From the NCBI RefSeq assembly GCF_034627025.1, contig NZ_CP141050.1, forward strand, positions 496,001-560,000: a stretch of DNA of 64,000 nt. The letters are read 5' to 3'. Both the position numbers and the translations under genes were made by a program. Below the pieces are notes generated by a model. That model worked only from the letters and a program-made list of their open reading frames with translations, searched no databases and was not told the origin of the DNA. The stretch is from Microvirga lotononidis. Lineage in GTDB: Bacteria > Pseudomonadota > Alphaproteobacteria > Rhizobiales > Beijerinckiaceae. This document shows positions 1 to 8,938 of this stretch, one piece after another (positions within the stretch are counted from its first letter, which is position 1; every line of letters begins with the position of its first letter).

Positions 1-533
1 GCCTCTACCTGCCAATCCTCCCCCGTCTGGCGTCTGACGCCTCGAGCCCCACTCACGGATCCGTCTGGCCGCTGGATCAGTTCCAGCGCCGGGCTATGGT
101 CAAGGACAGTGACACCCAAGCTATCGATGAGGTGGCGAAGCGCGCGCATGTACTCGGGACCGCGCAGTGCCCGATACTGAACAACCCCGTTTGGATCCCG
201 AGAGAAGTCATAGAAGCCCTCGAGGGTCGGAAGCGTCGTCCACGTCTTATCCAGTATCCGTGCCATCCAACGCGGGTCGTTCAGGCCGAACCCGGTTTTC
301 AGTCTGTTTCGGATCGCGGTCTCGCGAAGTTCGGCAGGATCGGGAGGGATCCACCAGTGACCGGGACCAGCGGTCGCGGTCACGCCGCTGGTGCCGCAGT
401 AACCTTTGTCGACAAGAATGACGGAGGCCCCAGCACGCCGTGCCGCAGAGGCGGCCCAGGTTCCAGCCAACCCGCCCCCGATCACCAGCACATCAGCCGT
501 CAGAGCAAGCATCTGCTGTTTGTTGTGGGCCAT
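1..533 (-). CDS. FAD-dependent oxidoreductase (fumarate reductase/SdhA-like), partial
   Basis: This reading frame starts with ATG at 533 and runs off the left edge of the window, so only about 177 N-terminal residues are visible. The N-terminus carries a dinucleotide-binding fold (VLVIGGGLAG, then an acidic residue in ILVDKG after the second strand) followed by a GTSGVTATAGPGHWW stretch, as in the FAD-binding half of fumarate reductase/succinate dehydrogenase-type flavoproteins. It follows the SsuB-like gene by 61 bases on the same strand, so it is probably the last visible gene of the sulfonate operon. Flavoproteins of this kind recur beside sulfonate importers, but their substrate is not established; the specific reaction is unknown. 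The missing C-terminus prevents checking of catalytic residues. Confidence 0.8.
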   Translation of the reverse strand, partial: MAHNKQQMLALTADVLVIGGGLAGTWAASAARRAGASVILVDKGYCGTSGVTATAGPGHWWIPPDPAELRETAIRNRLKTGFGLNDPRWMARILDKTWTTLPTLEGFYDFSRDPNGVVQYRALRGPEYMRALRHLIDSLGVTVLDHSPALELIQRPDGSVSGARGVRRQTGEDWQVE

Positions 534-594
534 GGTCGAGATCCAACTGCGGTGTCGAAATGGAGGCGGCTGCTGCAGGGGTCGACTCCCAACA

Positions 595-1374
595 TCAATG
601 GGGTTCATGCACGCCGAGCCATCCGAGCAGATTGGTCCGGATGCGGCCGAACTGTGGAGCAGCCACGTTGCGTGGGCGGGGCATCGCGATTGTCTCTTCG
701 TGGGCGATAATGCCATCCTTCATCACGAGAACGCGGTCGGCCAGCAAAACCGCTTCCTCGACGTCGTGCGTCACAAGCAAGACCGCGCAGCGATGACGCT
801 GCCAGAGTTCCGCGACAAGCGACTGCGCCTTGATGCGCGTCAGCGCATCCAAGGCGGCAAAGGGCTCATCGAGCAGGAGCAGGTCCGGTTCCCGGACCAA
901 GGCGCGCGCAAGCGAGGCGCGCTGTGCTTCGCCGCCCGACAGCACCTTCGGCCAGACATCGGCACGGTGGCTGATCCCCACTTCGTCAAGGGCGGCAACG
1001 GCCTTCGATCGGTCTGGCCGCCCCGGAAGGCCAAGGACGACGTTGCGCCATACTGTTTTCCACGGCATCAGGCGCGGCGCCTGGAAAGCGACCGCTCGCT
1101 GAGCTGCAACCTCAACGGTACCGGCGATTTCGCGATCAAGATCCGCCAGAACGCGAAGCAACGTGCTCTTGCCGCACCCGCTCGCCCCGAGAAGGGCGAC
1201 GAACTCTCCCGGTGCAATGTCGAGGTCGAGATTGTTCAGGACCTCGCGTTCGCCGAAGCGTCGGGTGAGACCCCGGACTCGGGCCGCGTGCCCGCCTCGG
1301 ACTTGGCGTTGCTGGCTCCGGTTCTCGGCCGGTTGGTTGGGCTTGGTTAAGTTCCGCTGAACGCCGGTCGCCAT
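595..1374 (-). CDS. ssuB: Sulfonate/nitrate/taurine ABC transporter ATP-binding protein (SsuB-like)
   Basis: The 259-residue protein is a complete ABC ATPase of the NrtD/SsuB/TauB branch. Walker A is GASGCGKST at residues 63-71, the signature LSGGE lies at 145-149, Walker B LLLLDE at 165-170 and the switch histidine at about 203. It would energise import of an aliphatic sulfonate or related sulfur or nitrogen compound through the permease encoded just upstream. Its start lies 28 bases inside the 3' end of the permease gene, so the two are translationally coupled. The N-terminal 30 residues are long and polar, and an internal start cannot be excluded. The symbol reflects family and context; the true substrate could be taurine, nitrate or another organosulfur compound. 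Confidence 0.85.
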   Translation of the reverse strand: MATGVQRNLTKPNQPAENRSQQRQVRGGHAARVRGLTRRFGEREVLNNLDLDIAPGEFVALLGASGCGKSTLLRVLADLDREIAGTVEVAAQRAVAFQAPRLMPWKTVWRNVVLGLPGRPDRSKAVAALDEVGISHRADVWPKVLSGGEAQRASLARALVREPDLLLLDEPFAALDALTRIKAQSLVAELWQRHRCAVLLVTHDVEEAVLLADRVLVMKDGIIAHEETIAMPRPRNVAAPQFGRIRTNLLGWLGVHEPH

Positions 1375-2243
1375 GAGAGAAGAACCTTTTCAAGTGTTCT
1401 GACTGTAAAATCGACGGCAAGGCCAAGAAACGCGTAGACGACAAGGCAAACCACGATGACGTCTGTCTGAAAGAATTCGCGTGCGTTGGCCATCAGATAG
1501 CCGATGCCAGCCGTCGCATTGATCTGCTCGCCGAAGACCAAGGCTAGCCACGCGATGCCCAAGGAGTAGCGCAACCCCACCAGGGCATTGGGCAAGGCTC
1601 CAGGGAGGATGACATGCCGGATCAGACCCGCGCGGGACAGTCCGAGGGTGCGCCCCGCCTCGATCAGCGTGGAATCGACATTCCGGATGCCTGCGTAAAC
1701 ATTGAGATAGAGCGGGAACGCAGTCCCAAGTGCAATCAGGGCGATCTTGGGCGCCTCGCCAATCCCAAACCAGATGATCAGCAGAGGAATCAGCGCAACG
1801 TTCGGCACGGTCCGCAGCATCTGCATGGTCGCGTCGACCAAATCCTCGCCGAGCCGAAACAACCCCGCGCAGAGAGCCAGTGTCACGCCGACCGATCCAC
1901 CGATCGCAAGACCGACGAGGGCCCGCATGAGCGAGATCCACATCGCCTGTTGCAACTCACCGGTTGTGAGGAGGTTGGTTGCACTGGAGATCACCGTGGC
2001 CGGACCAGCGAGAACCTCCTCTGGAAGGAGGCCAGTGAGGGAAGCGAACTGCCACAGGAGAACGACAAGAACGGGTCCGGAGGCGCGCCGCAGCCATCGC
2101 GGCACACCTCTGGTGGATGCCGACACAGGCTCAATACGCTGTCGCGGAAGGTCATGGCGCCCGACAACGGCACCAATCGATCGCGGCGTCGATGCTCCGA
2201 TCTGGCGCACCGGAATTGTTGTGGCAATCTCGCCTTGTGACAT
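1347..2243 (-). CDS. ssuC: Sulfonate-type ABC transporter permease (SsuC-like)
   Basis: A 298-residue inner-membrane permease. After a polar N-terminal tail of about 50 residues there are roughly six hydrophobic segments, and the EAA loop is visible as EAGRTLGLSRAGLIRHVILPGALPN (split here as EAGRTLGLSR at the start and HVILPGALPN at the end), typical of SsuC/TauC. It should form a homodimer with the SsuB-like ATPase and receive substrate from the SsuA-like protein encoded 25 bases upstream. The long N-terminus is commonly seen in SsuC homologues of Rhizobiales and need not be a misplaced start. Nothing in it appears broken. Confidence 0.85.
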   Translation of the reverse strand: MSQGEIATTIPVRQIGASTPRSIGAVVGRHDLPRQRIEPVSASTRGVPRWLRRASGPVLVVLLWQFASLTGLLPEEVLAGPATVISSATNLLTTGELQQAMWISLMRALVGLAIGGSVGVTLALCAGLFRLGEDLVDATMQMLRTVPNVALIPLLIIWFGIGEAPKIALIALGTAFPLYLNVYAGIRNVDSTLIEAGRTLGLSRAGLIRHVILPGALPNALVGLRYSLGIAWLALVFGEQINATAGIGYLMANAREFFQTDVIVVCLVVYAFLGLAVDFTVRTLEKVLLSWRPAFSGT

Positions 2244-2268
2244 AAGAAAGTTGCCTTCCTTGGGGGGA

Positions 2269-3246
2269 TCAATCGGTCCGAAGACCGCGGTAAACGTAGT
2301 CGCTCAGGTTCAGTGAGCCACTCAGGACGCCGGCCTCTTTCCAGGTCTCAAAAACACCCTGGAGGGATGCGGCAAAGGCCTGGTCGATCGGCGTACGGCG
2401 AAAGGCAGCCTCGGACGGGTAGAGGCTTTCGACCGTATCCTTGTCCTGCTTGGTGAACTTGGCATAGAAATCGATGTAGGCACTCTTGTTCTCACGAGAC
2501 CACGTGTAGCCCCGCTCAATCCGGTCTGCGAAATCCGCAATCGCCGCGACCTTGCGCTGATCGGCAAGAGCGCTGTCGGTTGCACTGAGAACGCCGTTCC
2601 CGGTGTTGATGCCGACCCCGTCGGTCAACTCCGTCGCTTTCAGGGTCCCAATCGTTCTGGCTAGGTAAACACCCCAAGTCCCCCATGCATCAATGCTACC
2701 GGCCTGGAACGCAGCACTTGCATCAGTCGGGGTTAGGAACGCGAGTTTCACATCAGCCGGAGTAAGCCCAGCCTTCTTGAGGACGCCAAGCACGAGGTAA
2801 TGCGCGACGCTTCCCCTGGTCGTAGGCGAAATTGTCTTTCCCTTCAGGTCGGCGATCGACTTGATTGCGCTTCCGGCTGGCACAATCAGTGATGTTCCCA
2901 GGCCACCATTCGAGAAATTGGCCACGACCTTGATTTTCGATCCGCCGGCAATCGCGCTCACGGTCGGCGAATCGGCGGCGGAACCAATATCGACGGCGTC
3001 AGCCTTCAGAGCTTCGTGGAGGTTAACTGCTGCCGGGTACACCGACCACTGGATCTGGTACGGAACATCCTTCAGAAGGCCTGCGGCCTCCAGCTTGGCG
3101 CGGGTTGCGCCGGTTTGATCACCGACCCGCAACACAACTTTGCTGAGATCGTCAGTGGCCCAGGAGCTTGAGGCAGAGCCGAGCATCGACGCCGCGGCAA
3201 ACCCGCCTATGGCCAACCCAAAGGCACGACGAGAGAACAGTTTCAT
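2269..3246 (-). CDS. ssuA: Sulfonate-type ABC transporter substrate-binding protein (SsuA-like)
   Basis: The 325-residue protein begins with a secretion signal containing an arginine pair (FSRRAFGLAIGG) and an Ala-rich stretch ending near SSSWA, so Tat or Sec export to the periplasm is likely. The mature part follows the SsuA/NrtA type: VLRVGDQTG at the start, a DAVDIGSAADSPT substrate-contact region, and LKGKTISPTTRGSVAHY. It is the ligand receptor of the importer encoded downstream. The gene sits between the LLM monooxygenase (42 bases upstream) and the permease on the same strand. The ligand is inferred from family and neighbours only. Confidence 0.85.
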   Translation of the reverse strand: MKLFSRRAFGLAIGGFAAASMLGSASSSWATDDLSKVVLRVGDQTGATRAKLEAAGLLKDVPYQIQWSVYPAAVNLHEALKADAVDIGSAADSPTVSAIAGGSKIKVVANFSNGGLGTSLIVPAGSAIKSIADLKGKTISPTTRGSVAHYLVLGVLKKAGLTPADVKLAFLTPTDASAAFQAGSIDAWGTWGVYLARTIGTLKATELTDGVGINTGNGVLSATDSALADQRKVAAIADFADRIERGYTWSRENKSAYIDFYAKFTKQDKDTVESLYPSEAAFRRTPIDQAFAASLQGVFETWKEAGVLSGSLNLSDYVYRGLRTD

Positions 3247-3288
3247 GGGGTCTAACCTCCTAGGGGCATAGGCTCAAAAGTGAGTAAG

Positions 3289-4626
3289 TTACTCTGCCGC
3301 AACGCGGGTGAGTGGAGCGGCATAACGGTTTGGCGGGACCGGTATGCCCAGGTTGCCGCGGAATGTTTCGGCCTCATATTCTGACCGGTAGAGGCCGCGC
3401 TTTTGGAGGATCGGCACGACGTTGTCGGCGAAGACCTCCAACTCCTTCGGCAGGGATACGTTGAAGACAAAGCCGTCAGCGGCTCGGTTGATGAACCACG
3501 TCTCAAAGGCGTCGGCGACCTTCTCCGGCGCCCCGATGAAGTCGGTTCTTGGTGTTGCAAACCGTCGAGCAACCTCGCGGAGAGTGAGGTTGTCTCGCCG
3601 CGCGAGAGCCAGGATCCGGTGGGATTGGCTCTGGTTGCTATTCGCGCCATGTTCCGCAATGTCGGGGAATGCGGCATCGAGATCGTGTTGCGAAAAATCA
3701 TAGTCGTTGAAGGGGCGCCCGAGCAATGAAAGCGCATTTTCGATTGAGGTAAGGTCAGTAAACTCCTGAAATTTGCGTTCAGCCTCCTCGTCCGTCGACC
3801 CGATGACGGGTCTTATGCCTGGAAGGACGAGGAGTTGGTCCGGATTGCGTCCGAATCCGGAGGCACGCTGCTTGACGTCGTGGTAATAGGCCTGTGCCTC
3901 TTCGAACGTTTCTTGCCCAGCGAAGATCGCGTCGGCACGACTTGCGGCGAAGTTCTTGCCGTCCTCCGACGCCCCGGCTTGAAAGATCACAGGCTGACCT
4001 TGGCGCGAGCGGGCGATGTTCAACGGTCCCTTGACCTGGAAGAACTCCCCGTGATGGTTGAGTTCGTGGAGTTTGGCCGGGTCGAGGAACACACCGCTGG
4101 CTTTGTCATGGACAAGCGCGTCGTCTTCCCAGGAGTCCCACAGTCCTTGCACCACATCGAGATACTCCGCAGCGAGGCGGTACCGAGTATCATGCGCCAA
4201 GTGGGAGGATTTGCTGAAGTTAGCTGCACTGCCTTCGAGCCAGGAGGTCACGACATTCCAGCCGGCTCTGCCGCCGCTGATATGGTCGAGGGACGCGAAC
4301 TGGCGGGCGATATTGAACGGTTCACTATAGCTGACGGTCACGGTGGCAACGAGGCCGATATGGCTCGTCGCACCGGCCAGCGCTGACAGAATCGTTAGGG
4401 GCTCAAAGCGGTTGAGGTAATGGGGACTTGATTTAGCGGTGATGAACACGCTGTCCGCAACGAACAGAAAGTCGAACTTCGCTTTTTCAGCGATGGTGGC
4501 CTGCTGTTTATAGTAGGAGAAGTTGGTGCTTGCGTTGGGCTGGGCATCCGGATGCCTCCAGTCGCCCCATCCGGTGCCGACCCCGTGAAGCATGAACCCC
4601 ATCTTTAATTGTCGATCTGTCGGCAT
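3289..4626 (-). CDS. LLM-class flavin-dependent monooxygenase (NtaA/SnaA/DszA family)
   Basis: The chosen ATG at 4626 has a GGGAGCG ribosome site just upstream and gives 445 residues, the usual size for this family. A longer open frame reaches 4833, but its extra N-terminus has no family character. The protein starts [17 protein letters not shown] and contains the GWNVVTS motif and a YHDVKQRA region typical of FMNH2-dependent NtaA/SnaA/DszA monooxygenases, which use reduced flavin from a separate reductase to cleave C-S or C-N bonds. It heads the operon that continues into SsuA/C/B-like genes, so desulfonation or desulfurisation of an imported organosulfur compound is the likely role. No flavin reductase gene is visible nearby. 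The exact substrate cannot be read from sequence. Confidence 0.82.
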   Translation of the reverse strand: MPTDRQLKMGFMLHGVGTGWGDWRHPDAQPNASTNFSYYKQQATIAEKAKFDFLFVADSVFITAKSSPHYLNRFEPLTILSALAGATSHIGLVATVTVSYSEPFNIARQFASLDHISGGRAGWNVVTSWLEGSAANFSKSSHLAHDTRYRLAAEYLDVVQGLWDSWEDDALVHDKASGVFLDPAKLHELNHHGEFFQVKGPLNIARSRQGQPVIFQAGASEDGKNFAASRADAIFAGQETFEEAQAYYHDVKQRASGFGRNPDQLLVLPGIRPVIGSTDEEAERKFQEFTDLTSIENALSLLGRPFNDYDFSQHDLDAAFPDIAEHGANSNQSQSHRILALARRDNLTLREVARRFATPRTDFIGAPEKVADAFETWFINRAADGFVFNVSLPKELEVFADNVVPILQKRGLYRSEYEAETFRGNLGIPVPPNRYAAPLTRVAAE

Positions 4627-5374
4627 GGTTTCGCTCCCAAGCGGAAAATCGGGGCTTGGCGCAGAACGTAGTCCGACGCAGCGCCAAGCATGCCATGATC
4701 GTTCGCCAAAACGGACAGGAAGGCAATAAATTGTTGTTCTAAAGATCAGCGCTGCAGGAGAATATATATGCTTGGTGATGCACAATCCGGAGAAATTCGG
4801 CCCCAACAAGAGCAAAAAGGACGTTTTCAGCATAAGTCTTCAAAGACGCATTGTTATTGAGGCTGCCCGTCCAATTATTCATCACACATACCGAGACAAT
4901 TATTTCTTATATTCATCTGCTAGTAGAAGATTTAACCGTCATTGCTGCACATTAGACACGAAAATGCCCTGAACAGAGATAATTTTTCGCCTACGTGGGC
5001 ATCTGTAAGTAAGAGGCGTTCCTGACTCTCGATCTTTTAAACGAACATTCTCGTTGACAGCTTGGGCGGGTGAAAGCAGCATAACTGCGCTGTCTGAACA
5101 GACATATCGCTCGGGCAGCCGCGGTGATTTGAAGCGCACAGCTTGCGCTGCGAGAACAAACGCTAAAGCGTCACGATGCGTGCAGTGCGCCTTGTGATCC
5201 ATATTAAAGGGTCGCGATCATGATCGTTCCGTTGCTGCATCTCACACTATTGCGCTTGGCGCGTCGGGTTCGTCGCAGCCGCGACTGGTGCCGTCTCTCA
5301 TAGATCTTCCCGATACTGCCTGCATTAGACCCTGCATTATTGCCAGTTCCACGCTGGTGCCAGGAGATCTCGTC
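4627..5374. other. 748-bp AT-richer intergenic region, no gene supported
   Basis: This stretch separates the sulfonate operon (leftward) from small rightward genes and should hold the promoter of the LLM monooxygenase gene. Base composition is more AT-rich than the neighbours, especially around 4740-4960. Open frames on both strands here lack family resemblance and convincing ribosome sites. No cysteine-operon regulator site could be assigned with confidence. Confidence 0.5.
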
Positions 5375-5560
5375 ATGTCACATACCACGCATGTCATCGA
5401 AGTCGGTGATGTTACAGCCGGCATAGTTGTTGCCACCGAAGGTGGTTTCCGCTTCTTCGCAGCTGGTTTGAAATTCAAGTCGCTCGATCTAACGATCTTT
5501 CCTTCAATCGCAGATGCGAGCCGGGCCGCGCGCGAAAAACTTACCAGAGATCGGTCCTGA
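5375..5560 (+). CDS. Small conserved-looking hypothetical protein (61 aa)
   Basis: The ATG at 5375 is preceded by CAGGAGATCTCGTC, a good ribosome site with proper spacing, whereas the longer open frame starting at 5288 has none. The product MSHTTHVIEVGDV... continues with AGIVVATEGGFRFFAAG and ends in a charged helix. It contains no signal peptide or membrane segment. Short proteins of this general style (a small beta-rich part followed by a helix) are common in Methylobacteriaceae, but no function is known to me. Coding is supported by the ribosome site and plausible codon use only. Confidence 0.55.
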   Translation: MSHTTHVIEVGDVTAGIVVATEGGFRFFAAGLKFKSLDLTIFPSIADASRAAREKLTRDRS

Positions 5561-5567
5561 GGCCGGA

Positions 5568-5744
5568 ATGAACACAAAAGCTCTGTTGATTGTCGTCACT
5601 GCTATCGTGACGGTTATCTTTCTCTCAGCCTTCCGTGTGCAGGCTGCCAGTGAAGCGTCGGTCGTAACGATGGGACAAGTCGGTCGGAAGCTGGCTGTTC
5701 TCAAGTACTGTAAACCGTTCAGCGTTGGCTCGGACCTGTCTTAG
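5568..5744 (+). CDS. Possible small secreted protein (58 aa)
   Basis: The ATG at 5568 lies 7 bases after the stop of the preceding small gene. The predicted product has a lysine, a strongly hydrophobic stretch (ALLIVVTAIVTVIFLSAF) and a VQA-type signal peptidase site near residues 24-26, followed by a short polar mature part. That arrangement argues for an exported small protein. No ribosome site is strong, and no homologue is recognised, so this remains tentative. Confidence 0.35.
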   Translation: MNTKALLIVVTAIVTVIFLSAFRVQAASEASVVTMGQVGRKLAVLKYCKPFSVGSDLS

Positions 5745-5867
5745 AGGGTGAGGTGCTAGGTCTCTATGTTCAAACGCATGGGCGAACGGCCCCCATCTTG
5801 AGCCGACGAGTCTCTGCGGCGGACTGGGGACAAGGATTATCTAACAAGAGCATTTACGGAGGCTGCA

Positions 5868-5969
5868 GTGGATTTTGACCCAGAGCATCACTCATGTCCG
5901 AGGTGGTTCCCACTGTTCCTCCTAGTCATCGGTGTTGTCTGTGGCGTTGCTTCTCAGATCGTGGTCTGA
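5868..5969 (+). CDS. Possible 33-aa single-span membrane protein
   Basis: A GTG start at 5868 is preceded by GGAGG with five bases of spacing. The product has a charged N-terminus (DFDPEHHSCPRW) followed by one hydrophobic segment (FPLFLLVIGVVCGVASQIVV). Its size and design resemble the many one-span microproteins of these bacteria. Support is limited to the start site and the hydrophobic pattern. Confidence 0.35.
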   Translation: MDFDPEHHSCPRWFPLFLLVIGVVCGVASQIVV

Positions 5970-6022
5970 CCTCATCAGTTTCGTCACCCGGTTAATGCCG
6001 GAAGGAAGGATCCCCTATAGTA

Positions 6023-6403
6023 TGGGGCTGGGATCCGGATCGTCAGGAAACGGAGGTTGTCACGCGGATGCTCGAACGACATGGCGCCATCGCGGTGCGC
6101 TGCCCGCTAGTGTCGATTCACGACGCGGAGGTTCCGGCCCCGGTGGACGCCTGGATCGACCGGCTCGTCCAGGGCCGACACGATGTCGTGCTCCTCTACA
6201 CCGGCGAGGGCTTGTCGCGGCTTCTCGGCTTCGCGCGCCGCAGAGGCGTCGAAGCGGACGTGATCGCCGCGCTGGGGCGGACGTGCAAGGTCGCCCGCGG
6301 GCCCAAGCCCGCGAAGGTCCTGCGCGGCATTGGCCTCGCGCCGGACGTCATGGCCGAGGAGCCGACGACGGCCGGGCTGATGACGACCCTGTCGGGCCGG
6401 TGA
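6023..6403 (+). pseudogene. Uroporphyrinogen-III synthase-like fragment
   Basis: The frame shows the C-terminal part of a HemD-like fold: VVTRMLERHGAIAVRCP near the start, VVLLYTGEGLSRLLGFARRRG in the middle (split as VVLLYTGEG and LSRLLGFARRRG) and VIAALGRTCKVARGPKP followed by an AEEPTTAGL end. A full HemD is about 240 residues; here about 125 are left and an in-frame stop at 5993-5995 blocks extension upstream, so the N-terminal half is missing. An ATG at 6068 could still start a 111-residue product. The fragment borders an IS mosaic on its right. Whether it retains any function is doubtful. Confidence 0.6.
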
Positions 6404-6439
6404 TGTCACGGTAACCTGAGGAGGTCGCAATCAGCCCTG

Positions 6440-6824
6440 CTTTGTTGAATTCAGGCGAGCACGCCCGCCGCGGCTTCCATGCCGCTATGGCTTGTAGGCG
6501 GTGGAGGTGGGTGGCGAGGGCCGCGCGGCGGGAATGAGGCGGGACGAACAGGTTACTGACGGCAGAAATGACCGAGGTGAACCGCTGCAGGCCTCCTACA
6601 GACTGAAAGCCCTGCATCATCCTCTCCCGTTTCGCCAGCGGGAGATGCGAATTCTCAGCCCTGTTGTTGAGGCCCTTGTGAGATCGGTGCTCAACACTTG
6701 GCATGACTTGGCGTCTGGCCGCTCCGTATGAGGACAGTTTGTCGGTGACGATATGCCTGGGGGCCATCCCTTGCTTCCTCATCAGCCGGGTCAGCAAACG
6801 CTTGGCCGCCTTGGAGGTCTTCAT
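6440..6824 (-). pseudogene. C-terminal half of an IS6-family transposase
   Basis: The frame reads KAAKRLLTRLMRKQG, TDKLSSYGAARRQVMPSVEH, SHKGLNNRAENSHLP and NLFVPPHSRR, matching the C-terminal catalytic half of the IS6 subgroup also seen, broken, at 20064-20764. The conserved glutamate of the DDE triad (NRAENSH) is still present but the N-terminal half and the two aspartates are gone. Confidence 0.65.
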
Positions 6825-6962
6825 CACCCAAGCGACAGCTCTCTCGATACCATCTGGTGTATTGGGAAATGACTTCTGACCAATAGGGCGCTCGCGGCCT
6901 TGCACGACCGCCGCGCAGTCGAGTCTTTCTTTTGCGACATCAATGCCGAAGAACACTGTCAT
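6825..6962 (-). pseudogene. N-terminal fragment of an IS110-family transposase
   Basis: The ATG at 6962 begins MTVFFGIDVAKERLDC, the DEDD-type start of IS110 transposases (compare MPEIATIGLDIAKNVFQ at 19941). Only about 46 codons remain before the frame runs into IS6 sequence (KAAKRLLTRLMRKQG). It is a truncated remnant. Confidence 0.65.
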
Positions 6963-7177
6963 AGAGCCTTCTCTTGCTGAAGGGCCCCTTGCGCTGATCA
7001 ACCTTGTGAATGCAGGCTTACCCGTCGTGGGATGACCTTTGATACCGTCCGATCTCGGCTGGGGCGCGTGGGAGAGGCCAGGTGCACTATCTACATCGCA
7101 GACTTCTGTCTTACGTCTCGTTCGGGCTATCCTGGCCTCATGCTGCGGGAATGGCCCGCAACGCTCATCAAATACAA

Positions 7178-7430
7178 CGTTTCGTCCACGCGCCAGGAGC
7201 CATTCGTCATCCGGAGATGCGGACGGATACGCTTCCAGTTCGGGCGCATAAGCCTGGATCCTGCGAAAGAGGGTCGTATGTTCGACCATGACGCCGCTAT
7301 CGGCGAGCATGCGCTCGAGATTGCGATCGCTGATCGGACACTGGAGATACCAGCTGACCGCCCACAGGATGATCTCCGCCGTGAACTGACGAACCTAGAC
7401 CAAGTTCTTGCTATTTTCCTTCACCATTAG
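7178..7430 (-). pseudogene. 5' fragment of an IS6-family transposase
   Basis: From an ATG at 7430 an in-frame TAG follows after ten codons; beyond it the sequence FTAEIILWAV, HTTLFRRIQAYAPEL and, after a frameshift, RPHLRMTNGSWRVDET can be read. These segments match the N-terminal third of the two intact IS6 transposases in this window (59622-60338 and 62755-63474). The copy ends at the junction with IS110 sequence and has lost the rest of its DDE domain. Confidence 0.7.
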
Positions 7431-7499
7431 CCCCTCTTAGCATCGCCCATCGTAGTTCAGCCGCAGCGAGCTCCAAAGCTGCACAGAGCTAGGGCTCCT

Positions 7500-7828
7500 T
7501 CGTGCTCGAGGCTCACCTCGCGAGCAGGAACGTCGATTTCATAACCGACTTCAATGTAGCCGATGATATGATCCGCTTGCACAACTCCTTTTTCACAGCT
7601 CTTAAGGTCGGGCGCCTCGCCGAAGGAGCGTTCTGAAACGGATCGTCGGACCACGATGCCGATGACCACGTGACCTATGATCGCGCAACGGGCATTCTCT
7701 GGTACGATACGGATGGCTCAGGCACAGCGGCAGCGGTCAAGTTCGCGATCCCGTCGCCAGGTCTGAAGCTGACGGCCTCTGATTTCATCGTCGTCTTATG
7801 CCAGCGCTTGGTGCGGTCCCGAACTTAA
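7500..7828 (+). pseudogene. C-terminal remnant of an RTX-type calcium-binding protein
   Basis: In one frame the sequence reads FITDFNVADDMIRLHN, then LAEGAF, a single in-frame TGA at 7634-7636, then NGSSDHDADDHVTYDRATG, LWYDTDGSGTAAAVKFA and LTASDFIVV before a TAA at 7826. This is the characteristic tail of large secreted RTX/serralysin-like proteins of alphaproteobacteria (a DADD-IxYD-ATG-LYYD-DG core). The upstream repeats and the rest of the gene are absent because an IS6-type end abuts at about 7491. It is therefore a dead 3' stump. Confidence 0.7.
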
Positions 7829-7852
7829 CCAGGGATCGCACCGATGACCCGA

Positions 7853-8938
7853 TCACGCCAGCGAACTATTCGGTTCCGCCGGAACGGAAAGCTGCCCGTC
7901 CGTCGGTGCATGAGGCACGGGCCGCTTCTTCCCCGATCGTGGCACGAACAGCTTCAGCCCGGGCTTTTCGACAAGGTGCCACGACACAAATCCCAAGACG
8001 AGGGCCACGGGTAGCGCGACCGCGAAGATCTGCCACCACTGCGCCCCCTCGCCGAGCCACGCCCGCACCAATTGCTGCACAGGCCAGCCGTACAGGTAGG
8101 TTCCATACGACAGGTCGCCGAACCGCGCCGAGTTGCCGAGATTAATCGGCGCAGCCGTGCCGAGATAGGCGATGAGATAGGCGCCCAGAAGCGGGAAGGT
8201 ATAGTCCAAGACGCGGAAATACGCGGCCCCAGCCAGAAGCAGTAGGCAGAGGAGCGCCAAGCTACCGGCCGGGCGATGATACCGCAGTACGAAGTACATT
8301 ATCATCCCGGCGAAGAAGCATGGCGCCACCAGGATGAAGTTTCCCATGAACTTGCTGAAGCCCCAGAAGCCGAAGTACTGCATGCACAGGACCGCGTAGA
8401 ACAGAAGGGCGACCACGGTAAGGTTCAATCCACCGATGCAGAACAGCAGTGCAACAAGACCGTACGAGAGCACTTCCTGTTGGATCGTCCAAAGGGATCC
8501 ATTGAGAATGGTGCCAAGATAGATCGGAGAGGGATACAACTCGAGTCCGTTGAAGTAAGGGCCATCGCCGATGAGACTGAGGGAGGTGAGCACCATCCGG
8601 CCATGCTCCGCCAAGAACTGCGCCCACGTGCCCTCGTAGAACCACTCTACTGCAATCAGGATAGTGAGCACATTGCACACAAGAAGGCCTGGGACGATGC
8701 GGCCAAACCGCTTCAGAGAAAAGGTCGGAAGCGACCGGGCGTCCATCATGCTCTGCGTGACGAGGAGTCCGCTGAGGATGAAGAAGATGAACACGCCATA
8801 GATGGCGAGAATGTGCCCGAACGGCCCTGCAAAGGGTTCGTTGCGCTCATGGCCCTCGGCAATGAGGAACGAGTGGGAGAAGATGACGCTGGAGGCCGCA
8901 ATCAGCCTCAGGGTGTCGAAGTTCCTATAGCGGGTCAT
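7853..8938 (-). CDS. Acyltransferase 3 family membrane protein (OafA/ExoZ-like)
   Basis: The 361-residue protein begins with the family motif region RNFDTLRLIAASSVIFSHSF, in which the H of FSH is the proposed catalytic residue, and has about ten hydrophobic segments. Acyltransferase 3 proteins acetylate or otherwise acylate surface sugars in the inner membrane. The start overlaps the stop of the GH26-like gene by four bases (ATGA), placing it last in the exopolysaccharide operon. The C-terminal 25 residues are charged and Pro-rich. The acyl group and acceptor sugar cannot be determined here; modification of the polymer made by this operon is the natural inference. Confidence 0.85.
   Translation of the reverse strand: MTRYRNFDTLRLIAASSVIFSHSFLIAEGHERNEPFAGPFGHILAIYGVFIFFILSGLLVTQSMMDARSLPTFSLKRFGRIVPGLLVCNVLTILIAVEWFYEGTWAQFLAEHGRMVLTSLSLIGDGPYFNGLELYPSPIYLGTILNGSLWTIQQEVLSYGLVALLFCIGGLNLTVVALLFYAVLCMQYFGFWGFSKFMGNFILVAPCFFAGMIMYFVLRYHRPAGSLALLCLLLLAGAAYFRVLDYTFPLLGAYLIAYLGTAAPINLGNSARFGDLSYGTYLYGWPVQQLVRAWLGEGAQWWQIFAVALPVALVLGFVSWHLVEKPGLKLFVPRSGKKRPVPHAPTDGQLSVPAEPNSSLA

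Larger units (their letters stand above)
6433..7491 (-). mobile_element. Mosaic of IS6- and IS110-family remnants
   Basis: Read leftward from an IS6-type terminal sequence near 7470-7491 (resembling GCTTCAAAGCTGCAACAGAACC), the region holds the 5' part of one IS6 transposase gene (about 7178-7430), then the first 46 codons of an IS110 transposase (6825-6962), then the 3' half of a different IS6-type transposase (about 6440-6820), ending near a TTTGTTGAATTC sequence that may be the other terminus. The right-hand end cuts directly into an RTX-type coding remnant. None of the pieces encodes a complete transposase. Confidence 0.7.

Noticed and set aside
406..1350. Plus-strand open frame of 314 codons
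   Set aside because: It is antisense to the SsuB-like ATPase gene with all ABC motifs. The product is rich in Arg, Ala and Pro without domain features.
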